Shown in pieces: positions 36,700 through 48,189 of a DNA stretch of 64,000 bases. Numbering within the stretch: position 1 is the first letter of the stretch; each line of letters starts with the position of its first letter. The position numbers and the translations under genes are program-made. The DNA is from Saccharum officinarum (Eukaryota; Streptophyta; Magnoliopsida; Poales; Poaceae), in contig CM036160.1 in the NCBI GenBank assembly GCA_020631735.1, positions 2,960,407 to 3,024,406 on the forward strand, in the 5' to 3' direction. The notes below the pieces were generated by a model. The model had not been told where the DNA came from and did not search any database. It saw only the letters and a program-made list of their open reading frames with translations.

Positions 36700-37800
36700 A
36701 AATATAGAAGAAATGAACAAAAATGCTTGTGGAATTAAATGAAGTCACCAACATGGTCTAGAAACAAAGAATAGGCACCACCGCTTAGTGAGGTAGTGTG
36801 TCCCACAACCATAAGCAACGTGAAGTTATGCATGCAAGCTACGTGTAACTCATGCAAGTGTTACTCTTCATGGCAAAATTGATAATTAAGTATCTATTTT
36901 TGTTGTATGACCTAACTACCCAACACAAAAGAGATACATCTCTAGATTGCTTGTCGAGAGAAATATGTCCTCAAATCAAAGACAAGGCACCGACATTGTT
37001 TAAGTGCAAGCCATCAATATGCCCCAGAATCTAAAATACAACACCGCTTAATAAGGTAGTGGGTCCCACGACTCCATGCACCGCTAACATGGAGTCGCAT
37101 GTAAGTTATGTGTAACTCATGCCAAGTGTTGCTCCACACATAAAGATATAATTAAGTATTTATTTTATTGTTGCATGGCCTGCATACTCAACATAAAAGG
37201 TAGCGCTCGTAATGAGGCTAGGCAAATAAATTGCATTTGAGACCCTCTTTGGGACTAAAAGAATGAAGGGGTTGACAAGAAAAATAGAAAAAATAATAGG
37301 GTTGAAGGGCCAAAGGTTCACCTTTATTGTAACTAATAAGCTTTATTCTAGATTTACCCTTGGTTTTGCTCTTATTAGTTCCTTCTCATACTACCCATTT
37401 TGATGTTGCCTAAGTAAGAACTTCGTAGAATATACTAGTACTAAATTATAGCATTTTATTTATTCCCATTTACCATCGACGTTTTTGGACTGAAAGAATT
37501 TCACATGAAAGAATTATAAGTTTTCCTTACTGTGACGTAGTTGTGCCACACATGCTTCGAATCATTTAAAAAAATCCTTAATTACCATGGACACTTATAT
37601 GGATGGAAGGTGATTGAGCTTAATCAAAGAAAATGGATGTCAAAACTACAATACATGCTTCTGGAGCTTCCTTGATAGGCTAACTCCTTGTAACAAAAGT
37701 CTTCCAACATTGGAGAATGTAAGCAATAATATGATGATCCAATGTTTCATTTGCTAAATGTCAATGAAGAAAATATAGAATGACAATGCATCTCAAGATT
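36700..37800. repeat. AT-rich dispersed repeat family, segment 4
   Basis: Continues the repeat interrupted by the CACTA (AGAAATGAACAAAAATGC, CTTAGTGAGGTAGTGTGTCCC at about 36783). Its right end CTAAATGTCAATGAAGAAAA resembles about 22410 in segment 1. It runs directly into the receptor-kinase sequence at about 37804. Confidence 0.6.
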
Positions 37801-37803
37801 TAT

Positions 37804-39802
37804 GCGCGCCCTCACCTCCGGCGGCGATGCCGGCACGCTCTCCGCCAGTGGTCGCCGGAGTCCGGCGCCCACCACTGCTCCTGGCAGGGGTCACCTGCGA
37901 CGCGCGGTCCGGCCGCGTCGTGGCCCTCGCGCTCGGCGGCCGCCTCGGCGGGGAGCTGTCCCCGGCGGTCGCTCGCCTCACCGAACTTAAAGCGCTCTCC
38001 TTTCCCTCGGCGGGGCTTGGCGGCGAGATTCCTCCGCAGCTCTGGCGGCTGCGGCGCCTCCAGGTGCTCAACCTCGCCGGCAACTCCCTCCGTGGCCGCC
38101 TGCCGGCCACCTTCCCGGAGGGGCTGAAAAGCTTGGACCTTTCCGGGAACCGGCTGAACGGGGCAATCCCGCCGGCGCTGGGGAGCTGCGCGGCGCTCCG
38201 GTGCCTCCGCCTGGCCTCCAACTCGTTGGACGGAACCATCCCGGCGCGGATTGGGGAGCTCGCGCGGCTCCGCGTTCTGGACCTGTCAGGGAACCGGCTC
38301 ACCGGCGGCGTGCCGCCGGAGCTCCTCCATTGCAGGGGCCTCGTCAGGATGGATCTCAGCAGGAACTTGCTCCACGGCCGGCTGCCCTCAGGCCTCGCGG
38401 AGCTCAAGAGCCTAAAATTTCTCTCGTTATCCGGCAACAATTTCAGCGGTGAGATAGCTTCCTGTTTGGGCCAGCTCGGGTTACTGCAATTTCTTAATCT
38501 GACCAACAATTCTCTATCAGGCGAGGTTCCTGTTGATCTGGGGAACAACAAACTATCTGAGGAAGACACAACTGCTGCAGCTGTTAATGCTGCTGATGCC
38601 GTCTCACCAGTTCATGTAATTACTGCACATTCAGTTACTGGTGAACTGTTTCCTGTTTCTCCTATACCAACAATTGTCCGTCAGCTGACTGAGATTATGC
38701 CGGGCACTTCTAATGGCAGCACCAGCAGCAGTGGCAGCAATGGTCATGGTGGCTTGGGAATCAAAGAGATTGCTGCCATAGCATCAGCATCAGCCATTGT
38801 CATGGTTCTGTTAGTTGCACTCACCCTGTGCATCTGCACAAGGAAATGGCCTCTGAGACCATCAAAGCGCTCTGTTAGGACAAGGGAAGTCAAGGTATTC
38901 GCTGATGTTGAAATTGGAGCCCCCTTGACATATGAGGCTGTTGTCCACGCTACTGGGAATTTCAATGCTAGCAACTGCATTGGCAACGGCGGCTTTGGCC
39001 CGACATACAGAGCCGAGGTGGCACCTGGAGTTCTTGTGGCAATAAAGAAGCTTGCTATTGGGAAGCAGCATGGCGACAAGGAGTTCCATGCAGAAGTGAG
39101 GATCCTTGGGCAATGCCGTCATCCTCATCTTGTCACTCTCTTGGGGTACCACATCAGCGAGTCGGAGATGTTTCTGATATACAACTATCTGCCAGGTGGC
39201 AACCTGGAAAGGTTCATACAGGAGAGGGGTAAGAGGCCAATCAGCTGGAGAAGGCTTCACAAGATTGCTCTGGATGTTGCTCGTGCACTTGCGTACATGC
39301 ATGACGAATGCGTCCCCGCATTCTGCACCGGGATGTCAAGCCAAACAACATATTGCTCGACAATGAATGCAACGCCTACCTTTCTGATTTTGGACTGGCG
39401 AGGTTTCTCCGGATCTCAGAAACGCATGCGACAACGGATGTTGCTGGTACTTTTGGTTATGTGGCTCCTGAGTATGCAATGTCATGCCGCGTGTCTGACA
39501 AGGCAGATGTCTACAGCTACGGAGTTGTGCTGCTGGAGCTGATTTCAGACAAGAAAGCACTGGACCCATCATTTTCACCATATGGAAATGGTTTCAACAT
39601 TGTCAGCTGGGCTGTGAGGCTTATCCAGAGAGGCAGGGTTCGCGAGTTCTTCATCGAAGGCTTGTGGGAGAAGGCCCCACATGATGATCTGGTTGAGTTC
39701 CTGAACCTGGCGGTCCAGTGCACGCAGGAGTCTCTTGCTTCTAGGCCCACAATGAAGCATGTTGTTCGACGCCTAAGGGAACTCCGACCACCTTCTTACT
39801 AG
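37804..39802 (+). pseudogene. RPK2-like: RPK2/TOADSTOOL2-type LRR receptor-like kinase pseudogene
   Basis: Intact members are plasma-membrane LRR kinases of about 1100 aa in developmental signalling. Here about 660 codons remain. Homology starts abruptly at GCGCGCCCTCACC after AT-rich repeat, so signal peptide and most of the LRR N-cap are absent. About seven LRRs follow ([48 protein letters not shown]), then a jump to a Ser/Gly linker, a membrane segment near 38780-38845 ([20 protein letters not shown]) and a kinase. Kinase motifs are present: [38 protein letters not shown]. Three lesions break it: a 2-base gain near 37841 (CTCTCC), a 1-base loss in a G run at 37887-37890 (WQG then VTCD), and a 1-base loss in a C run at 39314-39317 (DECVP then RILHRD). 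Stop at 39802 after ELRPPSY. The two 1-base lesions could be sequencing errors; missing ends cannot. Confidence 0.85.
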
Positions 39803-40437
39803 GAAGACAAGGCGCTCAACGCCTAAATACTTACCTAAGAAGAACTGATGAACTGATAGCTAGGTCGTCGTCTCCCCCAGCCAAGCCAAGGGGGTTAGTA
39901 GCTGTGGTAAGGAAGTAAGGAGGTGTCATCAATTTTATCTCCTCAGCAGCCTCCTCTCCACCAAGTTTTACTGATGGATAACATTCTAGGTAGATGAATG
40001 CTTCCTCTAAAAAAATGAAAAATATAGAAAAAAGAAAAAAAAAGTGAAAAAAAGAAAAGAAAACTGAATGCTTCAACAGTTCTGCAACTACATAACATTT
40101 GAGCGAGATTACTTCTTTTCCTGCATGATTGAGAAAAAAGGGTAATGATGCTCAAATGGTATGTAGTTTCAGAACTGTTGAAGCATTTGGCCTTCTGAAA
40201 TCTTGTGAATATTATCAGTAAAGATTAAAGTTTGACATGTATGGATTGTTGATTGTGTGTTAACTGTTGTTGTTTCATGGCTTGAATCGTACCTAGAACG
40301 AGGTAGGTCACAATTTGTGACCGTGAGAATGCGATACAGACGCTACTTACAGACGCTAGCTGCAGCTGCCAATTTGCAGATGCTGTTGCTGCACTCTGCC
40401 TCGTGCTTTGCTAGTAGTTGCAGAATGCAGCTTGTAC
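39803..40437 (+). other. Former 3' flank of the receptor-kinase sequence
   Basis: AT-rich, with an A/G-rich tract (about 40013-40062) and the hairpin at 40067-40187. No further gene. Confidence 0.5.
40067..40187 (+). other. Imperfect inverted repeat (hairpin), 38-bp arms, 45-base loop
   Basis: Arm 40067-40104 is the reverse complement of 40150-40187 with two mismatches in 38. The arms contain CTTCAACAGTTCTG and CAGAACTGTTGAAG. It lies about 265 bp after the kinase stop. It could be a small fold-back MITE or, less likely, an inverted-repeat small-RNA source. Confidence 0.8.
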
Positions 40438-42400
40438 TTTTTTTTTTGGAAAGGAAAACAATATACCATTAAACACTTGGTCCAGTTAAGTCACTGGACA
40501 CCAACAAAGTTACAAAGTCTGGCATTTGTTCTTGCCAAAGCCGAGGACATCATCATTACAATTGAGGCCCATAGCCGCCAGAGTATCAGCAAGAACGTTA
40601 CAGACTCTGAAAACATGAGACAGAACATTTAGAAAAGTTATTATACATTAAGCTTCTAAGAGCATCTCCAAGAGTTTGTCAAATTTCACTTGGCAAATCT
40701 TGTGATTTAGCAAGTGGCTAAAACATAAAGTGAAAAAAGATTGTATCTCCAATAGTTTGCTATATAGGTTTGGTAAAATTAGAAAAGTAGGCCCACATCC
40801 AACCAACAGATCAACTGTTTTTCGCCGTCTCTTGGCCTGGCCGTGCGTCGCGACTTCTCGCCTGGTCGCACAACGCAGCTCCGCGCGTGAACTGGTTCAT
40901 GCACCGATCGGTGAACTGGCTGCCTTTCTCCCTGTATTTCACGTGAACCAAGTGCACTAGAGAAAAGAGGGAGAGGGAGGTGATGTGGCGTCTTCTGATT
41001 GGAGTAGCCAACGTGGCCTAGGAGTGGATGGCCTCGGATGCCTTCGCTTCAGTCCGTTGGTCATCCCTGTCCTTTCCTCGTCATCGTGAGCGGAGCGAGT
41101 AGCAGAGAGGGGAAGGGGAAGGGAGAGAGAGAGAGAGAGCAGGTGGAGGCGCAGGACATGGCGGCGATGCGGGGTGGTTCCGGCGGTGCTTGGCTCCAGA
41201 GTAGCAGCGGCGGTGCTGCCTGGGGTCACGGTGAGCGCGGGCCAGGGCGGAGGCGGTGGTGCAGAGGCGCGGGGTGAAGCGGACGGAGCAGAGCGGGGCA
41301 GTGTGGTGGGACAGCAGTGAAGCGGTGGCGGGATACGCTGCGGCGGCGGGTGGAGCAAGACGAGGCGGGGCAAGGAGGTAGGATGGTGATGGGCTGCGCG
41401 GTGCTCCGTGTTCCTCGACAGCATCCCGGAGGTTGCCGTGGTGAGGTCACAGGCGAGCACGACGGCGGCGGTGTCGAGCCCCTTGACTTCGGCGACTCGG
41501 TGCTGCGGCGGCAGCGCCCGGGCGGCCTCGGCGTGGAGAGCTCAGCGGCGCTCGGCTTCCGCAGCGAGGACGGGCGGAGGGCGCTGGGCGACTCCGTCGA
41601 GATCTGATCGATTCGAGTCCTGGGGCCACGGTGAAGTTTCCTCACGCGCGCGGGAGAGGAGTTGGCGGCGGCAGAAAACGCGATGGCAAGTGAAGCCCAG
41701 CGCGCAAATATGCGCGTGCGGACCGGTTGGATGGCAAGTTGCCAACTTTACCAAGTCCATTTGCCAAGCCATTGGAGAAGGATTTTTCTTGTTTTGCCAA
41801 AAATTGTGGGATGACAAGTTAATTTGAGGAACTCTTGGAGATGCTCTAATCTCTCCTATTAGAGGGCCTAGAACTGATCTGTCATAAGTCGGATTAGATA
41901 GTATTTTTGCTACAAGAGCAGCATCAGTTTCTACTATGACCCTTCTCATCCCTAGCGTAGATGCAAACTCCAGGCCTTCAATGCAGGCGATGGCTTCAGC
42001 ATGCTGGACAGACATTAGGAAATCCGCAGATCCACTACCTGCAGCAACAGCATTGCCTGTTTCTTATGACGAAACCCCACCCAGATTTGCGTGAGCACGG
42101 ACTGTAAGCTGCATCGCAATTAATCTTGTAAACTTCTTCAGGTGGTGGTCGCCATCTCTTTTTTCAGTACTGACTGCATCCCTCCATGCTTGCAAATGAA
42201 AAAGTACATGACTGACTATTTGTTGAGCTGTTTTTACCTTCTCCCCTGCATTGATTTTATTGCGTGCAGACCACCAACACCACATAAAAATGATAATCAT
42301 GCTTTGACAGTCAGCAACTTGGTCGGCCAAGTGAGCAGCCGTCCTCTGCTTCTCCCTTTGCCGGGGCCTCTGCCATTGGTCTGATCCAGGCCGCATAACT
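40438..42400 (-). mobile_element. 3' part of an L1-like LINE with RNase H, 5' truncated
   Basis: Minus-strand sequence encodes an RNase H-like tail: AHANLGGVSS near 42065-42095, SVQHAEAIACIEGLEFAS, RRVIVETDAALVAKIL and, beyond an inserted element, VCNVLADTLAAMGLNC ending near 40510. The acidic residues of AEAIA and ETDA fit the RNase H active site. A run of ten T at 40438-40447 is its poly(A) tail on the minus strand. A TGA follows GGVSS. The 5' boundary near 42400 is approximate and no TSD was found. Interrupted by the element at 40660-41846. Confidence 0.75.
40660..41846. mobile_element. TAA-flanked TIR element (PIF/Harbinger-like) with GC-rich interior
   Basis: Inverted ends GAGCATCTCCAAGAG (40660) and, inverted at 41846, GAGCATCTCCAAGAG. 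TAA flanks both sides (40657-40659, 41847-41849). It splits an RNase H reading frame, which locates the ends exactly. Interior 41010-41700 is GC-rich, with a GA microsatellite (about 41124-41140) and overlapping frames that do not look like a transposase. It may carry captured host DNA. Confidence 0.8.
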
Positions 42401-44050
42401 CAGATCGGACGGCCGGTGTTCAGAAAACGAAATATTTCCGTCCTGCAGGCATAGTCAATCGAGTAAGATAAATCGACAGTTCAGAACACGCTTCAATCTT
42501 TTGGGCCCTAGAAAGTAGAAACTAGACAAGCTTTGGTCAGGTCTTGCTCTGATATATGTCAGTGTTCATCAGCCATTCCTGGAAAGAAAGGAACAAGCAT
42601 CAGCACATCAACTGCTTACTGAAGCCTTTGTGCTGAAATCAGGGGTTTTGAAACCCTGCATCTCCTTCCAATGCAGCAGAGGGGTTTAGTTTAGGAAATA
42701 TGAATTGACTCGTGCTTTGACCTCCCTATATATTTTTAATACAAACTAGGTCGAAAGAGACAGGGAACCATTGCTGACTTCCATATAATTGAGAGGAAAC
42801 TTCACAACACATTCTATCTAGAAGCATCACTTAATTCCGTTCCTAACCACTCACAGCCAGGCTCTAGTATGCAAACCGGATGCCATGCTGGAAGCTTGGC
42901 CAGCAGCTTCCTCCTGTATGTAGGCTGTAACATGCAACCTGAACAACCAGCGCCTTCTCATTGCTCTTCTAGTAATTAAGAGGCTGCAAAACTGAATTAT
43001 AGGAAATAGGAGTGCTGCCAAAATAGTAGCAAAATCTTGGTATCTAACAACATCATTTGTCAAAATCACTAGGGACCCATCTATTTCTGCTACTGCCAAT
43101 CAGCACTGTGCATATACAACAGTTGGGAGAAAAGGGCATTTTTCAACACGCCCTGAAGGCATCGTGCATTCACAAAGAGACTAGAAGGCATTCACATACG
43201 AGATTCGGTAATGATGTGATGTGATTGCTCGGAAGCAGCTGGCTAATAACATCATTTTGGAAAAATCAGTGGGAATCCGTCTGGTTTTCTTCTCCATCCC
43301 AATCATGTGAGATGAGTGCAGATGCATCCAAAATACGAAAAGGAGGTGACCGAAAATACTGGAGGCGCATAATTCAAACTTGAATAGGGAAAAACAAAAT
43401 ACTAGTCATGCTGATTATGACAGTGGATCTCCAGCTGGGAGCTATGTACGTATACCCCTCTTTTTACGGATGCCAGATTCAGCATTTCACCTAACATACA
43501 TTTCCAAGTGAGAATTTTTTTGGTGTGCAACTACAATCAGACGAGAGCGAAATCCGACAACAAATGAATGCGGAGGAGGATCCTGCACCTCTGGCGATGA
43601 ATGCCATCCTGGCCTCCGCCGACGCTGGGGGGACGGCGGCGAGTCGGTGACGATCGCTGCGCTGGTCTAGAGGGAGCGTGAGGGCCGCCGCCTAGCGCGG
43701 ACGGAGGAGATCGGCGGCGGCGGCGGTCGCGAGGAGCCAGGTGGAGTTTATGAGAGCTGGGCCGTGGTGCGGTTGCTTTTGCTGGTACTGGGCTGAGTCC
43801 GCCAGGAAGCTAGGCTACTGGCGCGTGGGCCGGTGTGGGCTTCATTTGAAGGAAACACGATCCGTTTTTTACTTTTTTTTTAAAAGGAAGAACATGAAAC
43901 GATTTTGACCTTCTGCTAGAAGCAAACATGAAATCCATAATTGGATAGGAGCACCAAGCTCGTTCGTTCATAATCAGCAATTAGCACCATGCAGCAGAAT
44001 TATATATATCGGCATGCTTAAAGACATGCAGGGGAAGCACACTAGCCAAT
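42400..44050. other. Segment S1: decayed intergenic or gene-remnant sequence, duplicated at 45180-45560 and 48181-48440
   Basis: Sequence around 42835-43050 (CTCTAGTATG, CCGGATGCCATGCTGGAAGC, TTGGTATCTAACA) recurs at 45200-45530. Sequence around 43745-43890 (GAGCTGGGCC, GAAGCTAGG, GTGTGGGCTTC or a variant) recurs near 48310-48430. A GC-rich patch at 43600-43740 could be the first exon of a minus-strand gene (ATGGCATTCATCGCC at about 43602), but no continuation was found. A minus-strand frame at 42851-43099 with a hydrophobic stretch (FATILAALLFPIIQF) could be a terminal exon of an unrecognised gene. Confidence 0.4.
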
Positions 44051-44067
44051 TATTAGCACCCGAGTCT

Positions 44068-44310
44068 TGATGACCATATCCCCAGCTCGAATTGGTGGAT
44101 GCTGAACCTCAGGAAATCGTCACAGTAGGGTGTTTTGAAGACTGTGGTTGTGGTAACGGTACCATATGTGAAATCATTTTTCAAGGTAGCTAAACAGTCT
44201 GATTCAGGCGTATAGCAATAGTACAGACAAAAAAAAATGATTTTACCAAGGGCAGAAAACTTGGGAATAACTTTACCTAGTTTGCCTCGGAAACTTGAGG
44301 GTGGGCCTAG
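44068..44310 (-). pseudogene. P0: relic of an FCP1/NIF-like HAD phosphatase gene
   Basis: Minus strand preserves the equivalent of exon 3 (VFKTPYCDDFLRF, FELGIWSSRLG), with acceptor CACAG and donor GGGTGCTAA in the same places as in P1 and P2. The 3' edge of exon 2 (FRGKLG then GTAAAG) lies at about 44274-44290. Upstream sequence for the DLNGLL motif and all downstream exons are gone. Third, most decayed member of the cluster. Confidence 0.8.
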
Positions 44311-44917
44311 ACGCCACGTCATCAAAGCTAGCCAATGTAGATCACCACATCAACAAAACCACCTCCCAGTACCATCTCAAAGGTTATTTGCTTGGTTTCA
44401 CAAAGTTTAATACGCACATTACCTGGTTTTATAGTTCAGGGTTTCATGTAAACCACCCTAATATATGTCAAGGGTTATGTAGACTTTTTTTTAGAAAAGG
44501 TCATTTCTATTCCATCGGTTTTTTACTTCTAACAAAACTAAAATAACCTATAAATTGAAATGGAGACAGTATGATAACATAATAGGTTGACATTGTCTGA
44601 TCCGGAGGGACTAGGAACAACAAATAGTTAATTCGGTAGCACAGAGAATGTTAATACCAGACCTATAAATGGATTTGATTTAAAAAAGAACTATAAATGG
44701 ATTTGGATGCATGTGCGCATTTGTGGGTTTTTTTTATGAGGAGAGCTTTTGTAGGTATATGATGATCTTGAAAAAGATTATGGAGAGCACACACGAGCAG
44801 ACAGACGGGCCGTCGGGCCCAGGTCGTGAAAGCTTATTAGGTACAGGGAGTCCAGGCCCAGATGAGAATCCTACATGAGAGAGATTCATTTTTTTTTAAA
44901 AAAAAGGAAAAAGAGAG

Positions 44918-44989
44918 CGCCGTTGCCGGGGATCGAACCCGGGTCACCCGCGTGACAGGCGGGAATACTCACCACTATACTACAACGAC
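44918..44989 (-). tRNA. trnD-GUC (nuclear): tRNA-Asp (anticodon GTC)
   Basis: 72 nt without intron. Acceptor GTCGTTG pairs with CAACGGC (one G-T pair), discriminator G. D arm carries TAGTATAGTGGTGAGTA. The anticodon loop CTGTCAC sits between CCCGC and GCGGG. The T arm has GGGTTCGATCCC. A and B boxes are intact and T runs follow downstream on the minus strand (about 44885-44912) for Pol III termination. CCA is not encoded, as expected for a nuclear gene. Confidence 0.96.
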
Positions 44990-45179
44990 TCTTTTGTACA
45001 ATAAGCGGCTTAAACTCTATTGATAGCGATCAAAGTGTTGTTTTTATTTAACACAGAAACAAGAAGTGGTCTTGGCCCCCTTCTTCCATGTTTTGTCACC
45101 GCTAGGCTATGCACTGTCATTAAGCTCCGTCATTGATGCATATGCACATTTATCTCGATAAATTTATGCATGCACACAC

Positions 45180-45575
45180 CTTCTCCTTCCTAATCATCAC
45201 TTTAATTCCGTTCCTAATCACCCACGCAGCCGGGCTCTAGTATGTGACCGGATGCCATGCTGGAAGCTTCGACAGCAGCTTCCGCCTGAAACATGCAACA
45301 TGAACTTGCATTTCGCCTTGTCCTTCCTCTTCTCCGGTTGCTGACAGTGACAACACAAGCTTTTTGTTCAGTCGGTCAAATTCAGTAATGAGAATGAGAA
45401 CTGTACATTTCAAGCTGTCTGAAGCAAAGTAGGGACAAAGTCATATCCCATAATATCCCCAAGAGGAAGCAATAATAAACTATAAGAATTAGGAAACGCC
45501 AAAATAGGAGCAACATGTTGGTATCTAACACCATCGCCTTGTTATATATATATACAAGAGTCAAGGAAACATACA
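45180..45575. repeat. Segment S2: second copy of the S1 sequence
   Basis: TTTAATTCCGTTCCTAATCAC and CCGGATGCCATGCTGGAAGC match S1 near 42830-42895, and TTGGTATCTAACACCATC matches 43035. The copy is then broken by an RTE LINE. Confidence 0.65.
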
Positions 45576-46550
45576 AACAACAACAACAACATAGCCTTTT
45601 GTCCCAAGCAAGTTAGGGTAGGCTAGAGATGAAACCCAAAAGAGACGAGAAACAGGGAGACACATAAAGGGACATAAAGGGCACAAGACAAAAAGAGGTC
45701 ACGGTTCAGGCACGTTGATTGCCAATCTCCAAGCGCTCCTGTCCATAGCTAAATCCTTGGAGATATTCCACTCCTTAAGATCTCTCTTAACGGACTCGTC
45801 CCAAGTTAGTTTACATTATCGGCCCGCTTTAGAACTCCACTACGCATCGGCGCCTCAGGAGGCCTCCGTTGGACATGTCCAAACCATCTCAACCGATGTT
45901 GAATCAATTTCTCCTCAATTGGTGCCACCCCAACCCTATCCCCAATATCATCGTTCCGGACTCTATCCCTCCTTATGTGCCCACAACACCAACGCAACAT
46001 ACGCATCTCTGCTACACTCAATTGCTGGACATGTCGCCTTTTTAGGCCAACACTCAGCACCGTATAACATCGCCGGACGAATCGCCGTCCTATAGAACTT
46101 ACCTTTCAGCTTCTGAGGCACCCTTTTGTCACAGAGAACGCCAGAAGCTTGACGCCATTTCAACCAGCCGGCTGAAATTCTATGCCTAACATCTTCATCA
46201 ATGTCTCCATCCTTTTGTAGCATCGACCCTAAATACCGAAAAGTATTCTTCTTGGCCACCACTTGCCCATCGAGGCTAACGTCTCCCTCCTCGTGCCTAG
46301 TCGCGCTGAAATCGCACCTCATGTACTCGGTCTTAGTCCTACTAAGTCTGAACCCTTTCGACTCTAACGTGTGCCTCCATAGTTCTAACTTTCTATTAAC
46401 CCCCTCCCTAGTGTCGTCAACTAGCACCACATCATCAGCAAAGAGCATACACCAAGGGATATCACCTTGTATGTCCCTTGTGACCTCATCTATCACCAAA
46501 GCAAATAAATAAGGACTCAGAGCTGACCCCTCAGGTACAATCTCAACAGG
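45576..46550 (-). mobile_element. RTE-type LINE, 5'-truncated, frame broken
   Basis: Minus-strand frame 45963-46499 holds the RT palm ([11 protein letters not shown], then [27 protein letters not shown] and the [20 protein letters not shown] tail). The 3' part is in another frame (45806-46060: [31 protein letters not shown]), so there is a frameshift near 46000-46060. The 3' end ATGTTGTTGTTGTTGTTTG (minus, about 45577-45595) is the short-repeat tail typical of RTE. Endonuclease is absent. Boundaries are approximate. Confidence 0.85.
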
Positions 46551-46604
46551 ATACCATGCCTCAAAAGATGGAGAGCAGAGAACAGGAACGGTACTAATTA
46601 TACG

Positions 46605-46813
46605 GTACTAATTAATAAGCCTCAGAGATGATCCTGGTGGCTATCATCATCAACTGGATTTGAAGAGGAGTAAATTTTTTACCTCACATCACAGGCTTAG
46701 CATGGGACGTACTAATTAATAAGCCTCAGAGATGATCCTCGTGGCTATCATCGTCAACTGGATTTGAAGAGGAGTAAATTTTTTTACCTCACATCACAGG
46801 CTTAGCATGGGAC
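46605..46813. repeat. Two tandem copies of a 104-bp unit
   Basis: GTACTAATTAATAAGCCTCA starts at 46605 and 46709. The units differ by a few substitutions (GGTGG against CGTGG) and one T. Not related to known coding sequence. Confidence 0.88.
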
Positions 46814-46873
46814 GTACGTATAGCCCCCACCCAAAAAAAAAAAGAAACCACAGGCTGCCTGTAACATCATTTT

Positions 46874-48180
46874 CGGAGTTGCTAGAGCACGGCGATATAG
46901 CGGTTAGCGTCGGACGGTGCAAATTCCCGCTGAAATGTTAATATGTGAAAAAAAATCCCGCACCTCACCAAGCTTATCTGACATGCCCGAACGCACGCCT
47001 GACCTGCCCCCATCCACGCACCCCGGCCCCTCCCCATCCGTTCGACCCACCCCCGAAGGCGCAACCCCGCCTTGTCGTGCCCTCGACCACCGGTCGCCAG
47101 CGCACCTCGTGCGATGTCCGCCGGCCACCGGCTCGCCGTGCCCAATTCCTCGGCACCCTTTGACTCTTCGAACAACATTAAACATGTGCAACATGAAACA
47201 CTTAAATGCAACATACATCTAAAATAGATGAAACATCTAGAACATACGTTTGCAAAATATGTGTGAAAACATACGCAACATCTCGATAGAACACTTGCAA
47301 CTTGCAACATGAAAACACTAACTACAACAGAAGACTGAAACAGATGAAACATTTTGGGACATACTGTTGCAACATATGTGTGAAAACATATGCAACATCC
47401 AGATCAAGACGATTGCAACATACGTCTGAAACAGATAAAACATTTTAAATAAACACTTGCAACCTGCATCTGAAACACATACAACATGTGCAATATCCTC
47501 CGATCTACTTTTACAACATCTATATGAAACAATTGCAACATACATCTTAAACGCCAGAAACACTTGAAACATATATGTGCAACATAGGGAAGGGGGAGGC
47601 TAGGCCGATCGATTCCGGTCGTCGGGGTCAGAGACGGCGGCGAGCAGCTACGCGCGAGCACCACTGCCACCAGTATCGAGCTTGGCGTGGCGGCGACGGT
47701 GTGGGATGGGGTGAGGAGCGCCATGGTCACCGATGTGAGAGGGGGCGCCCCTGGGGGTGGGGGAGAGCTGCCCACTCCCTTGTAACACTGCCGCAACACC
47801 TCCATGGATCTCGCTCGTGCTCTATGGATCTCGCCGAGGTGAGGGAGAAGTCCATCGGATCTGCGGCATTGGGGCTCCCGGTAGGTAAGGACGCTGAGGT
47901 GGGGGGGACACCACCAAGGTGGGGGAAGGAGCCGCCGGGGTGGTGGAGGATGCGCGTCAGGGTGGGCAAAGCGAGAGAGAGAGAGCGGCAGGGAAGCACG
48001 AAAGAGAGGAGCTTGTTGGGCAGGCGGCGCATGCGGAGCGAGGCGAGGTGGCCCGTAGTTGATTTTGTTTTTATTTATTTAAGCGAGTGGCGTGTGCGGC
48101 AGTGAGATAAAGTTTTGGTCCACGTCACGGCCACACGTCTAAAGGGAGTCGCTGACGTCAAACGGCCTGTAGCATTACCG
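46874..48180. mobile_element. MULE-like non-autonomous element (1.3 kb)
   Basis: Flanked by a perfect 9-bp direct repeat CATCATTTT (46865-46873, 48181-48189), the Mutator superfamily signature. Ends CGGAGTTGCTAGAGC and, inverted, CGGTAATGCTACAGGC are alike. Interior 47170-47580 has recurrent AACAT, TGCAAC and GAAAC motifs (subterminal repeats). 47575-48105 is GC-rich with a 176-aa frame lacking any domain. Termini are degenerate, so this is an old copy. Confidence 0.72.
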
Positions 48181-48189
48181 CATCATTTT

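Noticed and set aside
42851..43099. 82-aa minus-strand frame with a hydrophobic segment
   Set aside because: Possibly a terminal exon, but the duplicate at 45.2 kb does not preserve it and no upstream exons could be joined, so it is not listed as a gene.
47575..48105. 176-aa plus-strand frame
   Set aside because: Inside the MULE-like element, GC-rich, Gly/Arg-rich, no domain, and a long frame also exists on the other strand.
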